DNA of 64,000 nt from Hamadaea sp. (GCF_013362815.1 NZ_JABFVK010000065.1:1-64000), one strand, 5' to 3'; positions 33,608-43,383 are shown, counted from the stretch's first letter. Translations and numbers: made by a program. The notes: generated from the letters alone by a model not told the origin.

Positions 33608-34111
33608 CTATTCGAAATTCTTCAGGGTGACGCCGGCGTCGGTGCAGATCTTCTTGACGTTGTCCGACGCGGTCTCCAGGTCACCGGATACCGCCTCGAT
33701 CTGCGACGGCGACGTGACGCTCGCCACCTTCTCGTACTTCGCCCCCAAGTCGGCCAGAGCCTGCTTGACCGCCGGGTCGGCGGCCTTGTCGGCCTCCGCC
33801 TTGATCGTCGCGGCAGCCGCCGCGAGCAGCGGCTTGGCGGTGTTCCACGCCTTCAGCGCCGCCGCGCTGTCCCCGGAGGTGATCGCCATGATCGCCTTGG
33901 CCAGCTCCGGCTGGGCGGTGGTGTGCAGGTTGCCGTACAGGGTGTCGACCGCCGTGCAGGCGGCAGTGGTGTTCGCCTTCACGTCGACGCTGGCCGAGGT
34001 GGCCGGGGCCGCGGTCGGGCTGGTCGCGGTGTTCGGGTCGTCGGAGTCGCCGCAGGCGGCCGACGCGAGCAGGGCGCCGGTGAGGGCGGCCAGCACGAGT
34101 ACACGTCGCAT
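33608..34111 (-). CDS. Small lipoprotein, paralogue 2 of 3
   Basis: 167 residues. The signal peptide (RRVLVLAALTGALLASAAC) has lipobox SAAC followed by GDSDDPNTATSPTA. A helical domain is bracketed by the paired cysteines TAACTAVDTLYG and VKKICTDAGVTL. Length, linker, cysteine placement and C-terminal CxxAGV motif match paralogue 3. Exported and lipid-anchored; function unknown. ATG start. Confidence 0.82.
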   Translation of the reverse strand: MRRVLVLAALTGALLASAACGDSDDPNTATSPTAAPATSASVDVKANTTAACTAVDTLYGNLHTTAQPELAKAIMAITSGDSAAALKAWNTAKPLLAAAAATIKAEADKAADPAVKQALADLGAKYEKVASVTSPSQIEAVSGDLETASDNVKKICTDAGVTLKNFE

Positions 34112-34144
34112 GTCACATTCTCAATCTCGTGAGGGATGACGAGC

Positions 34145-34168
34145 GCCGCCCCCTCCCCGGGAGGCGGC
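34145..34168. terminator. Hairpin after lipoprotein gene 1
   Basis: GCCGCC and GGCGGC arms enclose a C/G-rich loop (CCCTCCCCGGGA), about 50 nt past the stop of the lipoprotein gene at 34219. It is shorter than the other hairpins here but in the same position relative to its gene. Confidence 0.5.
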
Positions 34169-34218
34169 ACTGCGCCGCACTCTAAGCGATCTGTCCAAAC
34201 TGCTTCAAACCGGCAGAC

Positions 34219-34755
34219 TCAGCTAGTCCAGTACGTACCGCATGCCTGCTGGATACTCTGCCCGGCCTGGGTCACCTCGGAGCTGGTCAGCAGGGAGCCG
34301 GCGGTCTGGAGGTCCTTCGGCTCGGTGATCCGGGCGGCCGCCCGGTCGAACGCGTCGGCCTCGGTGGTCAGCGCCGCCTTCAACTGCGGGTCGAGCGCGC
34401 CGGACGCCTGGCTCCGCAGATCGGCCGACCACCGGCTGAGCAGGTCCTTCACCTCTTTGACGGCCGAGTCGGCGGCCGCACCGCCGTTCTGTGCCGCGGC
34501 CACGGCGTCAGCCAGTTTGCGGCTGAACTGGGCGGCTCCGTCGGCGGCGATCGACCGGATGCGCTCGCAGACGGCCCGGGTGTTCCCGGCGAGATCGGTC
34601 GGGGTCGCCGCCACTGAGGCGCTGGGGGCGCTCGAGGTGCTCGCGGTGGCGCTGCCGGAGGCCGACGGCGTACCGGTGCCGGAGCAGGCGGTGACGGCCG
34701 CGAGAACCCCGGCGAACAGCATGATCATTCGCGTACGGGAAGGGGTGTGTCGCAT
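34219..34755 (-). CDS. Small lipoprotein, paralogue 1 of 3
   Basis: 178 residues. Signal peptide RHTPSRTRMIMLFAGVLAAV ends in lipobox VTAC, then a Ser/Thr/Ala linker and a helical domain bracketed by TRAVCERIRSIAAD and IQQACGTYW. This is the most divergent of the three paralogues but has the same plan: lipobox, low-complexity linker, paired cysteines and ~120 residues of helix. It follows rne directly; a strong terminator separates the two. ATG start. Function unknown. Confidence 0.8.
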   Translation of the reverse strand: MRHTPSRTRMIMLFAGVLAAVTACSGTGTPSASGSATASTSSAPSASVAATPTDLAGNTRAVCERIRSIAADGAAQFSRKLADAVAAAQNGGAAADSAVKEVKDLLSRWSADLRSQASGALDPQLKAALTTEADAFDRAAARITEPKDLQTAGSLLTSSEVTQAGQSIQQACGTYWTS

Positions 34756-34792
34756 GAGGATTCGTTACCCGGCGGCACTGTCGGCAAACCCG

Positions 34793-34826
34793 AAAGCGGT
34801 TGATCGTTGTCGATCAACCGCTTTCC
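34793..34826. terminator. rne terminator
   Basis: GAAAGCGGTTGATCG-TTGT-CGATCAACCGCTTTC is a perfect 15-bp stem with a 4-nt loop, starting 12 nt beyond the rne stop. It is the strongest simple hairpin in the housekeeping block and should end the TIGR03936-rne transcript. Confidence 0.9.
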
Positions 34827-34838
34827 GTCGGATCCTCG

Positions 34839-37448
34839 TCAGGGGCGCGTACGCCGTCGCGCGCCGCCGCGCCGGCCCCGGCGTCGCCCGCCTCGCTCGT
34901 CGGACTCGTGGCCGTCGGCGTCGTCGCCGTTCAGCTCCTCGGTGTCCTCGACGACCTCGGCCTCGGCAGCGAACGGATCGTCCGGCTCGGCCGGGCCCTC
35001 CTCGTCATCAGCCACCGTGTCCCGGTGGACCGAGGCGGCGACCTCCTTGACCTTCTCGCCCGCCGCCTTGTCATGGCCCTTGTCGCCCCGGCCGCTGCCG
35101 CGTTCGGCGATCGGCTCGGTGTGGATGACCACGCCCCGGCCCTTGCAGTGTTCGCAGGTCTCGCTGAAGGCCTCCAAGAGGCCCGCGCCGATCCGCTTAC
35201 GAGTCATCTGCACGAGGCCGAGCGAGGTCACCTCGGTGACCTGGTGCTTGGTCCGGTCGCGGCCGAGGCACTCGGTCAGCCGCCGGAGCACCAGCTCGCG
35301 GTTGCTCTCCAGCACCATGTCGATGAAGTCGATGACCACGATGCCGCCGATGTCGCGCAACCGCAGCTGGCGCACGATCTCCTCGGCCGCCTCGAGGTTG
35401 TTCCGGGTGACGGTCTCCTCGAGATTGCCGCCCGCGCCGGTGTACTTCCCGGTGTTGACGTCGATGACCGTCATCGCTTCGGTCCGGTCGATCACCAGGT
35501 GCCCGCCGGAGGGCAGGAAGACCTTGCGGTCCAGCCCCTTGAGCAGCTGCTCGTCCACCCGGTACGCGGCGAAGACGTCCACCGTCCCGGTGTAGCGGTG
35601 CACCCGCTCGACGAGGTCGGGCGACACGTGCTTGAGGTACCCCTCCACCGTGTCGTACGCGTCGGAACCGGCGATCACGAGTTCCTTGAAGTCCTCGTTG
35701 AACAGGTCCCGGACGACGCGTACGAGCAGGTCGGGCTCGGAGTAGAGCAGCGCCGGAGCGCCGCCGGTGCCGGCCTTCGCCTGGATCTCCTCCCACTGCG
35801 CCTGCAACCGGGCGACGTCGCGGGACAGCTCCTCCTCCGAAGCGCCCTCCGCCGCCGTACGCACGATGACGCCGGCACCCTCGGGGACGAGCTTCTTCAG
35901 GATGTCCCGCAACCGCCGGCGCTCGACGTCGGACAGCTTGCGGCTGATCCCGGAGGCGGTGCCGTGCGGCACGTACACCAGGTGACGGCCGGACAGCGCG
36001 ATGTGGCTCGACAACCGGGCGCCCTTGTGCCCGATCGGGTCCTTGGTGACCTGGACGAGGACGGAGTCACCGCTCTTCAGCGCCTGCTCGATCGACCGCG
36101 ACCGGCCTTCCAGCCCGGCGGCGTCCCAGTTGACCTCGCCCGCGTAGAGGACGGCGTTACGGCCCCGGCCGAGGTCGACGAAGGCGGCCTCCATGCTCGG
36201 CAGCACGTTCTGAACTCGGCCCAGGTAGACGTTGCCGACCATGGTCGCGGCACTGGCCCGGGTGACGTAGTGCTCGACGAGAACGCCGTCCTCGAGGACG
36301 CCGATCTGCGTACGGTCACCCTTCTGGCGTACGACCATGACCCGGTCGACCGCCTCGCGGCGAGCCAGGAACTCGGCCTCGGACAGGATCGGGGGCCGGG
36401 TGCGACGCTGCTCACGACCGTCCCGGCGACGCTGGCGCTTCGCCTCCAGCCGGGTCGATCCGGTGACGCCTTGAACCTCGTCGGAAGGCTTCCGGCCGTC
36501 GCGGATCTTGACGATGGTCGGTACACCGTCCTCGTCGATCTCCTCGGCGTCCGAGCCGCTGGCGCCCTTGCGGCGGCGACGGCGACGGCGACGGGTCAGC
36601 GGCTCGCCGGCCTCGTCCTCCTCGCCCTCTTCCTCTTCGGCCTCCGGCTCCTCGGCGGTCTCCGCCTCGTCGGCGGAGTCCTCCGCAGTGCCCTTGCCCC
36701 GGCCACGGCCCCGGCGTCCCCGCCGACGGCGGCGGTGCTCACTGTCGGCGTCGCCCTCGGCCTCGGCGGTGTGCTCGTCGTCCTCAGCCTCGGCGTCGGT
36801 CTCGACGGCCTCCGCGACCTCGACGGGTTCGGCGGCGCCCTTCTTCCGGCGGCGACGGCGGCTCGACTCGGCCGGTGCCTGCTCGGGCTCGGTCTCCGGC
36901 GATTCCTCGCGCTCCGGCCGGCTCTCGGCCCGACCCTCAGCGCGGCTGTCGCGGTCCCAGGCGTCCCGTTCCCCCCGCACCGGGCGGGCCGGGGGTGCCA
37001 CCGGCTCGGGTGCCATGAACAACACCGTGGCGGCGGGACGGCGGCGACCGCGCGGCTCCTCGGGGGCCGGCTCGGGCTCCTCCGCCGGTTCCTCGACCAC
37101 CTCTTCGGCGTCTGTGTCCTCCGCCTCGGGTTCGGCCTCGGCTTCGGGCAGCGTCTCGGCGGCGACCTCGGCCAGCTCCTCCTCGCCGGGCTCGGAGTCC
37201 TCGACGAGCGGAATCGGCTCGGGCTCGGGGGAGGCCGACCGTCGACGCGTACGCGTCACTCGTCCGGTTTCGCCCGAAGCGTCGTCCTCAGCGGTCCCCC
37301 GGCGGCGGGTGCTCCGGCGGCGCGCCGGGGCCTCCTCGACCGGGACGTCATCCACCGCGGCATTGTCCCCAAGCGCCGGTGGCGTGGTGTTCTCAGCCTC
37401 GGCCGCGGAATCGTTGTCCGCAGCCTCGGCGGGCTCGTTGTCGAGCAT
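34839..37448 (-). CDS. rne: Ribonuclease E/G
   Basis: About 869 residues. Processes rRNA and degrades mRNA by single-strand cleavage. A long acidic and Arg-rich disordered N-terminal extension (about 1-330), usual in Actinobacteria, precedes the S1 domain (MVGNVYLGRVQNVLPSMEAA). The DNase I-like catalytic domain has the metal Asp residues in VIDVNTGKYTG and IVVIDFIDM, followed by the Zn-link CEHCKGRG. The C terminus is Arg/Gly-rich. ATG at 37448 (LDNEPAEAADND) is preferred with GGAG 9 nt upstream; ATG codons at 37520 or 37514 are alternatives. Ends in a strong terminator. Confidence 0.95.
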   Translation of the reverse strand: MLDNEPAEAADNDSAAEAENTTPPALGDNAAVDDVPVEEAPARRRSTRRRGTAEDDASGETGRVTRTRRRSASPEPEPIPLVEDSEPGEEELAEVAAETLPEAEAEPEAEDTDAEEVVEEPAEEPEPAPEEPRGRRRPAATVLFMAPEPVAPPARPVRGERDAWDRDSRAEGRAESRPEREESPETEPEQAPAESSRRRRRKKGAAEPVEVAEAVETDAEAEDDEHTAEAEGDADSEHRRRRRGRRGRGRGKGTAEDSADEAETAEEPEAEEEEGEEDEAGEPLTRRRRRRRRKGASGSDAEEIDEDGVPTIVKIRDGRKPSDEVQGVTGSTRLEAKRQRRRDGREQRRTRPPILSEAEFLARREAVDRVMVVRQKGDRTQIGVLEDGVLVEHYVTRASAATMVGNVYLGRVQNVLPSMEAAFVDLGRGRNAVLYAGEVNWDAAGLEGRSRSIEQALKSGDSVLVQVTKDPIGHKGARLSSHIALSGRHLVYVPHGTASGISRKLSDVERRRLRDILKKLVPEGAGVIVRTAAEGASEEELSRDVARLQAQWEEIQAKAGTGGAPALLYSEPDLLVRVVRDLFNEDFKELVIAGSDAYDTVEGYLKHVSPDLVERVHRYTGTVDVFAAYRVDEQLLKGLDRKVFLPSGGHLVIDRTEAMTVIDVNTGKYTGAGGNLEETVTRNNLEAAEEIVRQLRLRDIGGIVVIDFIDMVLESNRELVLRRLTECLGRDRTKHQVTEVTSLGLVQMTRKRIGAGLLEAFSETCEHCKGRGVVIHTEPIAERGSGRGDKGHDKAAGEKVKEVAASVHRDTVADDEEGPAEPDDPFAAEAEVVEDTEELNGDDADGHESDERGGRRRGRRGGARRRTRP

Positions 37449-37588
37449 CCGGATGATCTCCAGTTCTAGCAGGCCCCGGGCGCGACGCACGCTGCCACGC
37501 AGGGCTTGCTTCATAGTCACTCGGACGGCGTTCCCCGGGGGGATCGCCCTTCCTAAGTCTGCCGTCGGGCGCCGGACCTTTCCGGGGT

Positions 37589-38353
37589 CTAGCGCTCGAC
37601 CGACGAAGCCTCGCGATCCACGTCCAGCGGATCAACGATCTCTCCCGCCGCGTTCAGGGACCCCTGAGCGAGCCGGGTGGCCCGCGGCGGGACCGGCTGA
37701 GCCAGATCCGCCACGACACGCAGCCCGGAGAGGACGTCGTCGGGTCGCACGGTCGGTGTCACCTGCCGTACGACAAGGTCGAGTATCGCATACGGGCCGT
37801 CCGGGACCCCGTCAGGTGGCGAGATCACCGTGATGTTCAGCACTGCCGCCCGGCAGTCGAAGCTGCGCCGGCCCTGCTTGGTGAGGCGTTCCACCAGGAC
37901 TTCCGGCGCGGCGCGGAACGCCTCGACGGCGCGCTCCAGCTCGGCCGCCGACACCTCCGGCAGCTCGACACGCCACCGGGACGCCTCGATCCGGTCGGCC
38001 AGGCTTCCCGGGACGGTCGCCTCGACGACGTCGAGCACGTCGAGCCCGGGTGACAACGCCGAGTCCAGCGCGGTCCGCAGTTCCGCCGGGTCGACCCGGC
38101 TCTGCAGCCCCAGCTCGAGGTACTCCGCTTCGCTGGCCACTCCGGTCGGGGCGGCCGACGCGAAGGAGATCTTGGGATGCGGGGTGAACCCCTGCGAGTA
38201 CGCGATGGGCACGTTCGCCCGGTGAATCGCGCGCTCGATGGCCCGGGCGAAGTCGCGGTGGCTGGTGAACCGCAGGGGGCCCCGTTTCGCGTACCGGATC
38301 CGCACCCGCTGGACGACCGGGGCCTGCCCGCCTTCCGGCTGCCTCTTAGCCAC
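37589..38353 (-). CDS. TIGR03936 family (radical-SAM-linked, DUF2344) protein
   Basis: 254 residues starting with basic sequence, then RIRYAKRGPLRFTSHRDFAR and AYSQGFTPHPKISFASAAPT, the signatures of TIGR03936. This family is usually adjacent or fused to a TIGR03960 B12-binding radical SAM protein and is thought to act with it in an unknown modification. Here the partner lies about 7 kb away (45422-47389), across four glycosylation-related genes. Its N terminus overlaps the glycosyltransferase stop by 8 bp. rne follows 140 bp downstream. Confidence 0.9.
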   Translation of the reverse strand: MAKRQPEGGQAPVVQRVRIRYAKRGPLRFTSHRDFARAIERAIHRANVPIAYSQGFTPHPKISFASAAPTGVASEAEYLELGLQSRVDPAELRTALDSALSPGLDVLDVVEATVPGSLADRIEASRWRVELPEVSAAELERAVEAFRAAPEVLVERLTKQGRRSFDCRAAVLNITVISPPDGVPDGPYAILDLVVRQVTPTVRPDDVLSGLRVVADLAQPVPPRATRLAQGSLNAAGEIVDPLDVDREASSVER

Positions 38354-39380
38354 GCCCTTCTCCCGCCGTCGCGCGTACGCGGCCGGGGTCGGCCGCAGGA
38401 ATGGTGTCGATCATGCCATCCGGCTCCTCGTCGCTCTCGGAGTCGTACCCGATGTAGTACGCCGGCCGGCCCTGGCTCATTTCGTAGATCCGGCCGACGT
38501 ACTCCCCGAGCAGGCCGAGGCAGAGCAGCTGACAGGCGCCGAAGAAGATGACCACCAGGAACATCGACGTCCAGCCGGGCACGGTCGCCCCGGCGAAGTA
38601 CGCCCAGAGCGTCTTGACCACCAGCGCGATCCCCAGCAGTACGCCGACCGCGCCGAGCCAGGTGGCGATGCGCAGCGGTGCGGCGGTGAAGCTCACGATG
38701 CTGTCGACGGTCAGCTTGATCATCCGCGAGAGCGGATACTTGCTGACCCCGGCGGCCCGCTTCTCCCGGGTGTACGCGACCTGTCCACTCGGGAAGCCGA
38801 GCCACGGGACCAGCAGCCGGTAGACCGGGGCCCGTTCGGGCAGCCCCCGCAACGCCTCGACCATGGCTCGGCTGAGGAGTCTGAAGTCGCCGGCGCCGTC
38901 GGGCATCTTCTTGCCGACGATGCGGCGCATCAGCCGGTAATACCAAGCGGCGGTGATCCGCTTGAACGAGGTGTCGGTGCTGCGATCGCCACGTACGCCG
39001 TAGACGATGTCCAGCTCACCCTCTTCGGCGGCCCGGAGCATCTCGGCGATCGTCTCCGGGGGATCCTGGAGGTCGGCGTCGAGGCTGACGACGTAGTCGC
39101 CGCGCGACCGGAAGAGCCCGGCACTCAGCGCCGCCTGGTGTCCGCCGTTGCGCCGCAGCTTGATCAGCCGAAGCTGCGGCCACTTGGCCCGCATCAGGTG
39201 GATGATCGCGGCCGTGTCGTCTCGACTGCCGTCGTCGACGGCGACGACCTCGTAGGTCTGTCCCAAGCCGTCCAGGACCGGCCGGAGCCGCTGGACGAGA
39301 AGAGGCAGCACCTCTTCCTCGTTGTACATCGGGATCACCACCGAGAGCCTCGGTGGTGACACCGCGTCCGGCCTCATCAC
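38346..39380 (-). CDS. Polyprenyl-phosphate glycosyltransferase (GT2, DPM1/GtrB-like)
   Basis: 344 residues. The GT2 domain has SVVIPMYNEEEVLPLL, VVAVDDGSRDDTA, RRNGGHQAALSAGL and the DXD motif in VSLDADLQDPPETI, plus the acceptor-helix DFRLLSRAM. Two C-terminal membrane helices follow (about 245-270 and 280-305). It would transfer a sugar from a nucleotide donor to polyprenyl phosphate on the inner membrane face, supplying GT-C enzymes. Three GT-C-like proteins are encoded next to it. It overlaps the TIGR03936 start by 8 bp and is divergent from the 39519 gene. Confidence 0.93.
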   Translation of the reverse strand: MMRPDAVSPPRLSVVIPMYNEEEVLPLLVQRLRPVLDGLGQTYEVVAVDDGSRDDTAAIIHLMRAKWPQLRLIKLRRNGGHQAALSAGLFRSRGDYVVSLDADLQDPPETIAEMLRAAEEGELDIVYGVRGDRSTDTSFKRITAAWYYRLMRRIVGKKMPDGAGDFRLLSRAMVEALRGLPERAPVYRLLVPWLGFPSGQVAYTREKRAAGVSKYPLSRMIKLTVDSIVSFTAAPLRIATWLGAVGVLLGIALVVKTLWAYFAGATVPGWTSMFLVVIFFGACQLLCLGLLGEYVGRIYEMSQGRPAYYIGYDSESDEEPDGMIDTIPAADPGRVRATAGEGRG

Positions 39381-39518
39381 GCTCCGTACTATAGATGCGG
39401 GTTCCGCCCGATGTCAGGACAGCAGACGGGTCCTGCGTCTTTCCGCCGACCATAGGCCGAGTCGTTCTCTCATTCCGTACCATCGGAACAATTGGGACAG
39501 CCAGCGGATGGCGGACGG

Positions 39519-41534
39519 ATGGATGTGCATACGCGGGACGCCGACGTGGACGGGGCAGCGCTGACCTCTTCCGGCAGCACCGGCCGGGCAGCGTATGCGG
39601 GCTACCTTCCGGTTCTCGTCGTGACCGCCGTGGCCGTCGCGCTGCTACGGCTCTACGACGTTCCGCTGCGGACGACGGCGGTCTTCGGGGCGTACACGAT
39701 CGTGGTAGTCGCCGTGCCGGGCCTACTGGTCTGGCGTGCCGTACGCGGCCGAGCCGGGCTGCTGGCCGAGGACGCCGCAGGTGGCTTCGCCGTCGGATAC
39801 GCCCTGGTCATCGGTACGCAGATCGCCGCCGTGGCGGTCGGGCTCCGCTGGCTCGCCGCCGCCCCGATCGGCATACCCGTCGTGTTCGCGATCGTTCCGC
39901 GGCTTCGCCGGCACTGGCGCGGTTCCGGTCGGGCCGCTCCCCTGGGCTGGAGTTGGTCCGTCGCGGCCGGACTGATCTTTCTGCTGCTGTGGTCGGCAGC
40001 GACGTTCTACCGGACCGTCGGGCTGAGTTTTCCCGGCAACTCCTCCCCGTACCTGGATCTGCCCTATCAGATCGCGCTGATCGGCGAGCTGAAGCACCAC
40101 GTGCCTCCGGTCACCCCGTACGTCGCCGGTGAGGATCTGCGCTACCACTGGTTCTTCCACGCGGCGTCGGCGTCCGCCGGCAATCTGACCGGCGTCGAGG
40201 CGCAGACCCTCGTCTATCGGCTCGGCGTGCTGCCCGCGCTGCTGACGTTCGCCGTCGCCGTCGCCGTCCTCGGCTGGAAGCTCGCCGGCCGCTGGTGGGC
40301 CGGGGCCGGCGCGCTCGCCGTCACCCTGTTCACCGTTCGGCCTGGTCAACGCGACAGTTCCGGAGTCATTCTGTTCAACCTCTGGAACAGCCCGACGCAG
40401 ACCTTCGGAGCGATGATCTTCGCCGGGCTGATGCTCGTCCTCAGCGATGTCCTGCGCGGACGGCACCGCCGCGCCGACTGGTTCCTGGTCGTCTTGCTCA
40501 CGGTCGCCGTCGCGGGGTCGAAGGCCACTTTCGTGCCCCTCCTGGTCTGCGGACTGCTGCTGGTGGCGGCGGTTCAGACGGTCACGCTGCGTCGTGTGAC
40601 GCGGCCGGTGCTGGTCGCCGGGCTCGTCGCCGTCGGCGTACTCGTCACCGCGTCCCTCGTGCTGTTCGCCGGCTCCACGACCGGCCTGCGTCTCGTCCCG
40701 CCCGGTTCGCTCGATCCGGCCACGCTGGGCGCGCTCGCCGTCGGCTGGCTGGCGGCCTGGGCCGGGCTCGCCGGACTCGCGTTCGCCCGGGAACGCCGGG
40801 CCGATCCGCCGGTCGTGCTCTGTGTCGGCATCGGCCTGGCCGGTATCGCCGCCATGCTGCTCACCACCCAACCGGGCGGCAGCCAGGCGTACTTCCTCCA
40901 GTCCGCGCGTCCCTATCTCTCGATCGCCGCCGTCTGCGGCGTCGCCGGACTACTCGCGCTCCAGACCCGGGTCTGGCGGATCGCCGGCCTCGTCCTGGCC
41001 GCGGTCATGGCGCTCACCTTCGTCACGGTCCCCCACCGCTACCTCGATCCGGCTCGGGCCGTGCTCCAGCAGGCCGAGAATTATCCGGTACGCCCAGGGC
41101 AGGTGCCGGCGGGTGCGCTCGACGCCGGGCGCTGGCTGCGGCGGCACTCCTCGGCCGACGATCTCGTCGCCACCAACGTCCACTGCGTACGGCTGCCCGG
41201 TGGGGTCTGCGACTTCCGGAGCTTCTGGGTGTCGGCGTACGCCGAACGCCGGGTCCTCGTCGAGGGCTGGGCGTACACGCCGACCGCGTACCGGATCGCC
41301 GAGGAGACCGGGGCGAACTTCACCCGCCTGCCCTACTGGAATCAGCAGCGGCTGGCCGACAACGACGCCGTCTTCAGCTCCGGGACGGCCGCCGACGTGC
41401 ACCGCCTGGCCACGGCGTACGGGGTCCGGTGGCTGTTCGCCGATCGGCGGCTGAAGCCGCGGCCGCTCGACCAGGTGGCGACGCTGCGCTATCGCAGCGG
41501 CGACTGCCTGATTTACGAGCTCCCACTTCGGTGA
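39519..41534 (+). CDS. Large polytopic membrane protein, GT-C-like
   Basis: About 671 residues with roughly 12 hydrophobic helices in the first ~510, then an extracytoplasmic C-terminal domain (about 515-671). The loop after the early helices, SFPGNSSPYLDLPYQIALIG and then LRYHWFFHAASASA, carries His/Asp residues resembling the acidic loop of GT-C glycosyltransferases. The exact family is not recognised. ATG at 39519 is chosen over the TTG at 39492 in the same frame. It is convergent with the 41550 gene and divergent from the DPM-like gene, which could supply its lipid-linked sugar. Confidence 0.75.
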   Translation: MDVHTRDADVDGAALTSSGSTGRAAYAGYLPVLVVTAVAVALLRLYDVPLRTTAVFGAYTIVVVAVPGLLVWRAVRGRAGLLAEDAAGGFAVGYALVIGTQIAAVAVGLRWLAAAPIGIPVVFAIVPRLRRHWRGSGRAAPLGWSWSVAAGLIFLLLWSAATFYRTVGLSFPGNSSPYLDLPYQIALIGELKHHVPPVTPYVAGEDLRYHWFFHAASASAGNLTGVEAQTLVYRLGVLPALLTFAVAVAVLGWKLAGRWWAGAGALAVTLFTVRPGQRDSSGVILFNLWNSPTQTFGAMIFAGLMLVLSDVLRGRHRRADWFLVVLLTVAVAGSKATFVPLLVCGLLLVAAVQTVTLRRVTRPVLVAGLVAVGVLVTASLVLFAGSTTGLRLVPPGSLDPATLGALAVGWLAAWAGLAGLAFARERRADPPVVLCVGIGLAGIAAMLLTTQPGGSQAYFLQSARPYLSIAAVCGVAGLLALQTRVWRIAGLVLAAVMALTFVTVPHRYLDPARAVLQQAENYPVRPGQVPAGALDAGRWLRRHSSADDLVATNVHCVRLPGGVCDFRSFWVSAYAERRVLVEGWAYTPTAYRIAEETGANFTRLPYWNQQRLADNDAVFSSGTAADVHRLATAYGVRWLFADRRLKPRPLDQVATLRYRSGDCLIYELPLR

Positions 41535-41549
41535 GCGTGACGGAAGCGG

Positions 41550-43310
41550 TCAGCGCCGCCAGAGCGCCCACTTCTGCTCGACGTTGCCGCCCACGTATCT
41601 GTAGCCATACTGCTCGCCGTTCCAAGTGTTTCCGGTCGGGTTCCAGAGGGCGATCATGTATTCCGCGTCGGCGGGTGGCCGCGCATCGTTGTCGATGATC
41701 GGGACGTCATCCCAGGTCACGTTGTGCGCCAGGTTCAGCATGAGGATGCGGGGAGCATTGCGGGTGGCGTACACCTGAGCACCTTCGTGTACGCCTAGCG
41801 CGGCCAAGGTCGGCGTCGGTGTCACTCGTTCCACCTGCAGCCCCACGCCCCAGCGCAACGACAGCAAGAGGACGACGTTCACCACCAGCATGACGGCCAA
41901 CCCGGCCGCCCACGGCCGGACCCGGCCGGACCAGTGCGCAGGCATCCCCCGCATCAGCAGAAAGACGACCACGCCCACAGCCAGCAACAGCGCTGTGAAC
42001 ACCAGCGGGTCCAGCAGGCCGAACCGTTCGGTCGCCAGCAGCTCCGGCGCCGAGAACAGCCCGTGCCGCAGTTTGCGGCCGCCGGCCTCCGCCCGATCCA
42101 GCCGAAGTTGCACCGACAGGCCGGCCACCACCATGAAGCCCATCGTGACCAGCCCCCACCACCGGGCGGTGATCCGGCCCACCGTCAGCAGGCCCCCGAT
42201 GCCGACAAGGGTCCACAGCGGCGCGAAGGCCTCGGCGTATCGGGCGTAGACCAGGTCGCTTGTCGCCGACGGCGTGGTGGACAACAGCAACGCGCACCCG
42301 ACCACGACGCCCGCGGTGGCCGACAGTCCTGCCGCCATGGCCCATCGGAGCGGCGGCTCCTCGGTCCGGCTTCGCATGATTCGCACGGCGAACAGCCAGC
42401 CGATCATGATGAGCCCGAACGTTGCCACCGAGATGTACCAAAGCTGACTGCCGACAATGGTGATCATCGTCTTGGCCAGAGTTCCGGAGGAAAGCTCTCG
42501 AGCCGTGCTGGCAGCCACGTTGGCGTCGCCCGACAGGTAAAGCTTGTCGCCGAGGCTGCGTACGAGCAGCTGATGCGCGCCGATGAACGCGACGGCGGTG
42601 ACCGCCGCGACGGCCAGCGCACGGAACTTGATCCGCCGGGCGATCGTCACCGCGAGCACCAGTGCCAGGTGGACGGCGAGAATCACCACGCCCCGGATGT
42701 GGATCATGTAATAGAAGCCGGCCACCGCAGCGGCGCCCGCCGACCACCAAAGTCCGGCCGGGCGGCGCAGCCACAGGACGATCAGGAGCACCCAGGCCAC
42801 GGTGAGCGGAGCGAGTACGACGTCGGTCATGGCGAGTTCGGACCAGAAGACCGTCGACGGCATGACGGCCACCGCGAGGGCCAGCAGGAACGAGCGGCGC
42901 CACGGCAGCCGGAGCGCTGACCGGGCGAACAGGTACGCCAACGGGAAGATCGTCGAGTTGTAGATCGCGTTCAGCACGTGGACCCGGGCGTAGCTCGTCC
43001 CGAAGGAGTGGTCACCGAGGAACGCCGGGGAGATCAGCCAGGCGTAGCCGACCCGCCGGAGCAGGTTGTTCTCCGAGCTGAAGCCACCCGGACCGCCCGC
43101 GAACACCCGGGCCGTATTGAGATAACTGTCCTCGTCGGTATGCGCGACGGGCAAGCTGATCCTGTTCGACAGCCACACCCGAAGGATCACGTTGGCCAGA
43201 TAGCCGCCCACAAGCAGCATGATCAGCAGTTGCCGCCGCGGTGCCCGCTCGCCCGATTCGACCGGCGCCGCGACGCTGAGCGGGCTTGGCGGGACCTGCG
43301 CGTCCAGCAT
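41550..43310 (-). CDS. Polytopic membrane protein, GT39-like glycosyltransferase candidate
   Basis: About 586 residues, 11-13 helices. After the first helix a loop reads LPVAHTDEDSYLNTARVF, with adjacent acidic residues at the place where GT39/ArnT-type GT-C enzymes carry their catalytic DE/DD. Later helices and a C-terminal extracytoplasmic domain (about 495-586, ending EQKWALWRR) follow. ATG at 43310 has AGGGGG 9 nt upstream; the ATG at 43334 lacks a site. It likely transfers a sugar from a polyprenyl-phosphate donor to an external acceptor. The acceptor is unknown. Confidence 0.78.
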   Translation of the reverse strand: MLDAQVPPSPLSVAAPVESGERAPRRQLLIMLLVGGYLANVILRVWLSNRISLPVAHTDEDSYLNTARVFAGGPGGFSSENNLLRRVGYAWLISPAFLGDHSFGTSYARVHVLNAIYNSTIFPLAYLFARSALRLPWRRSFLLALAVAVMPSTVFWSELAMTDVVLAPLTVAWVLLIVLWLRRPAGLWWSAGAAAVAGFYYMIHIRGVVILAVHLALVLAVTIARRIKFRALAVAAVTAVAFIGAHQLLVRSLGDKLYLSGDANVAASTARELSSGTLAKTMITIVGSQLWYISVATFGLIMIGWLFAVRIMRSRTEEPPLRWAMAAGLSATAGVVVGCALLLSTTPSATSDLVYARYAEAFAPLWTLVGIGGLLTVGRITARWWGLVTMGFMVVAGLSVQLRLDRAEAGGRKLRHGLFSAPELLATERFGLLDPLVFTALLLAVGVVVFLLMRGMPAHWSGRVRPWAAGLAVMLVVNVVLLLSLRWGVGLQVERVTPTPTLAALGVHEGAQVYATRNAPRILMLNLAHNVTWDDVPIIDNDARPPADAEYMIALWNPTGNTWNGEQYGYRYVGGNVEQKWALWRR

Positions 43311-43383
43311 GCTCGACTTCCCCCTTGTCCGCATACACGCGTTTCGACGAACGATTCGCCAGCATACGGCAGCGACCAGGCGA

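Noticed and set aside
34800-37469. Long plus-strand open frame (889 codons)
   Set aside because: Antisense to rne; its composition mirrors the acidic repeat region of RNase E.
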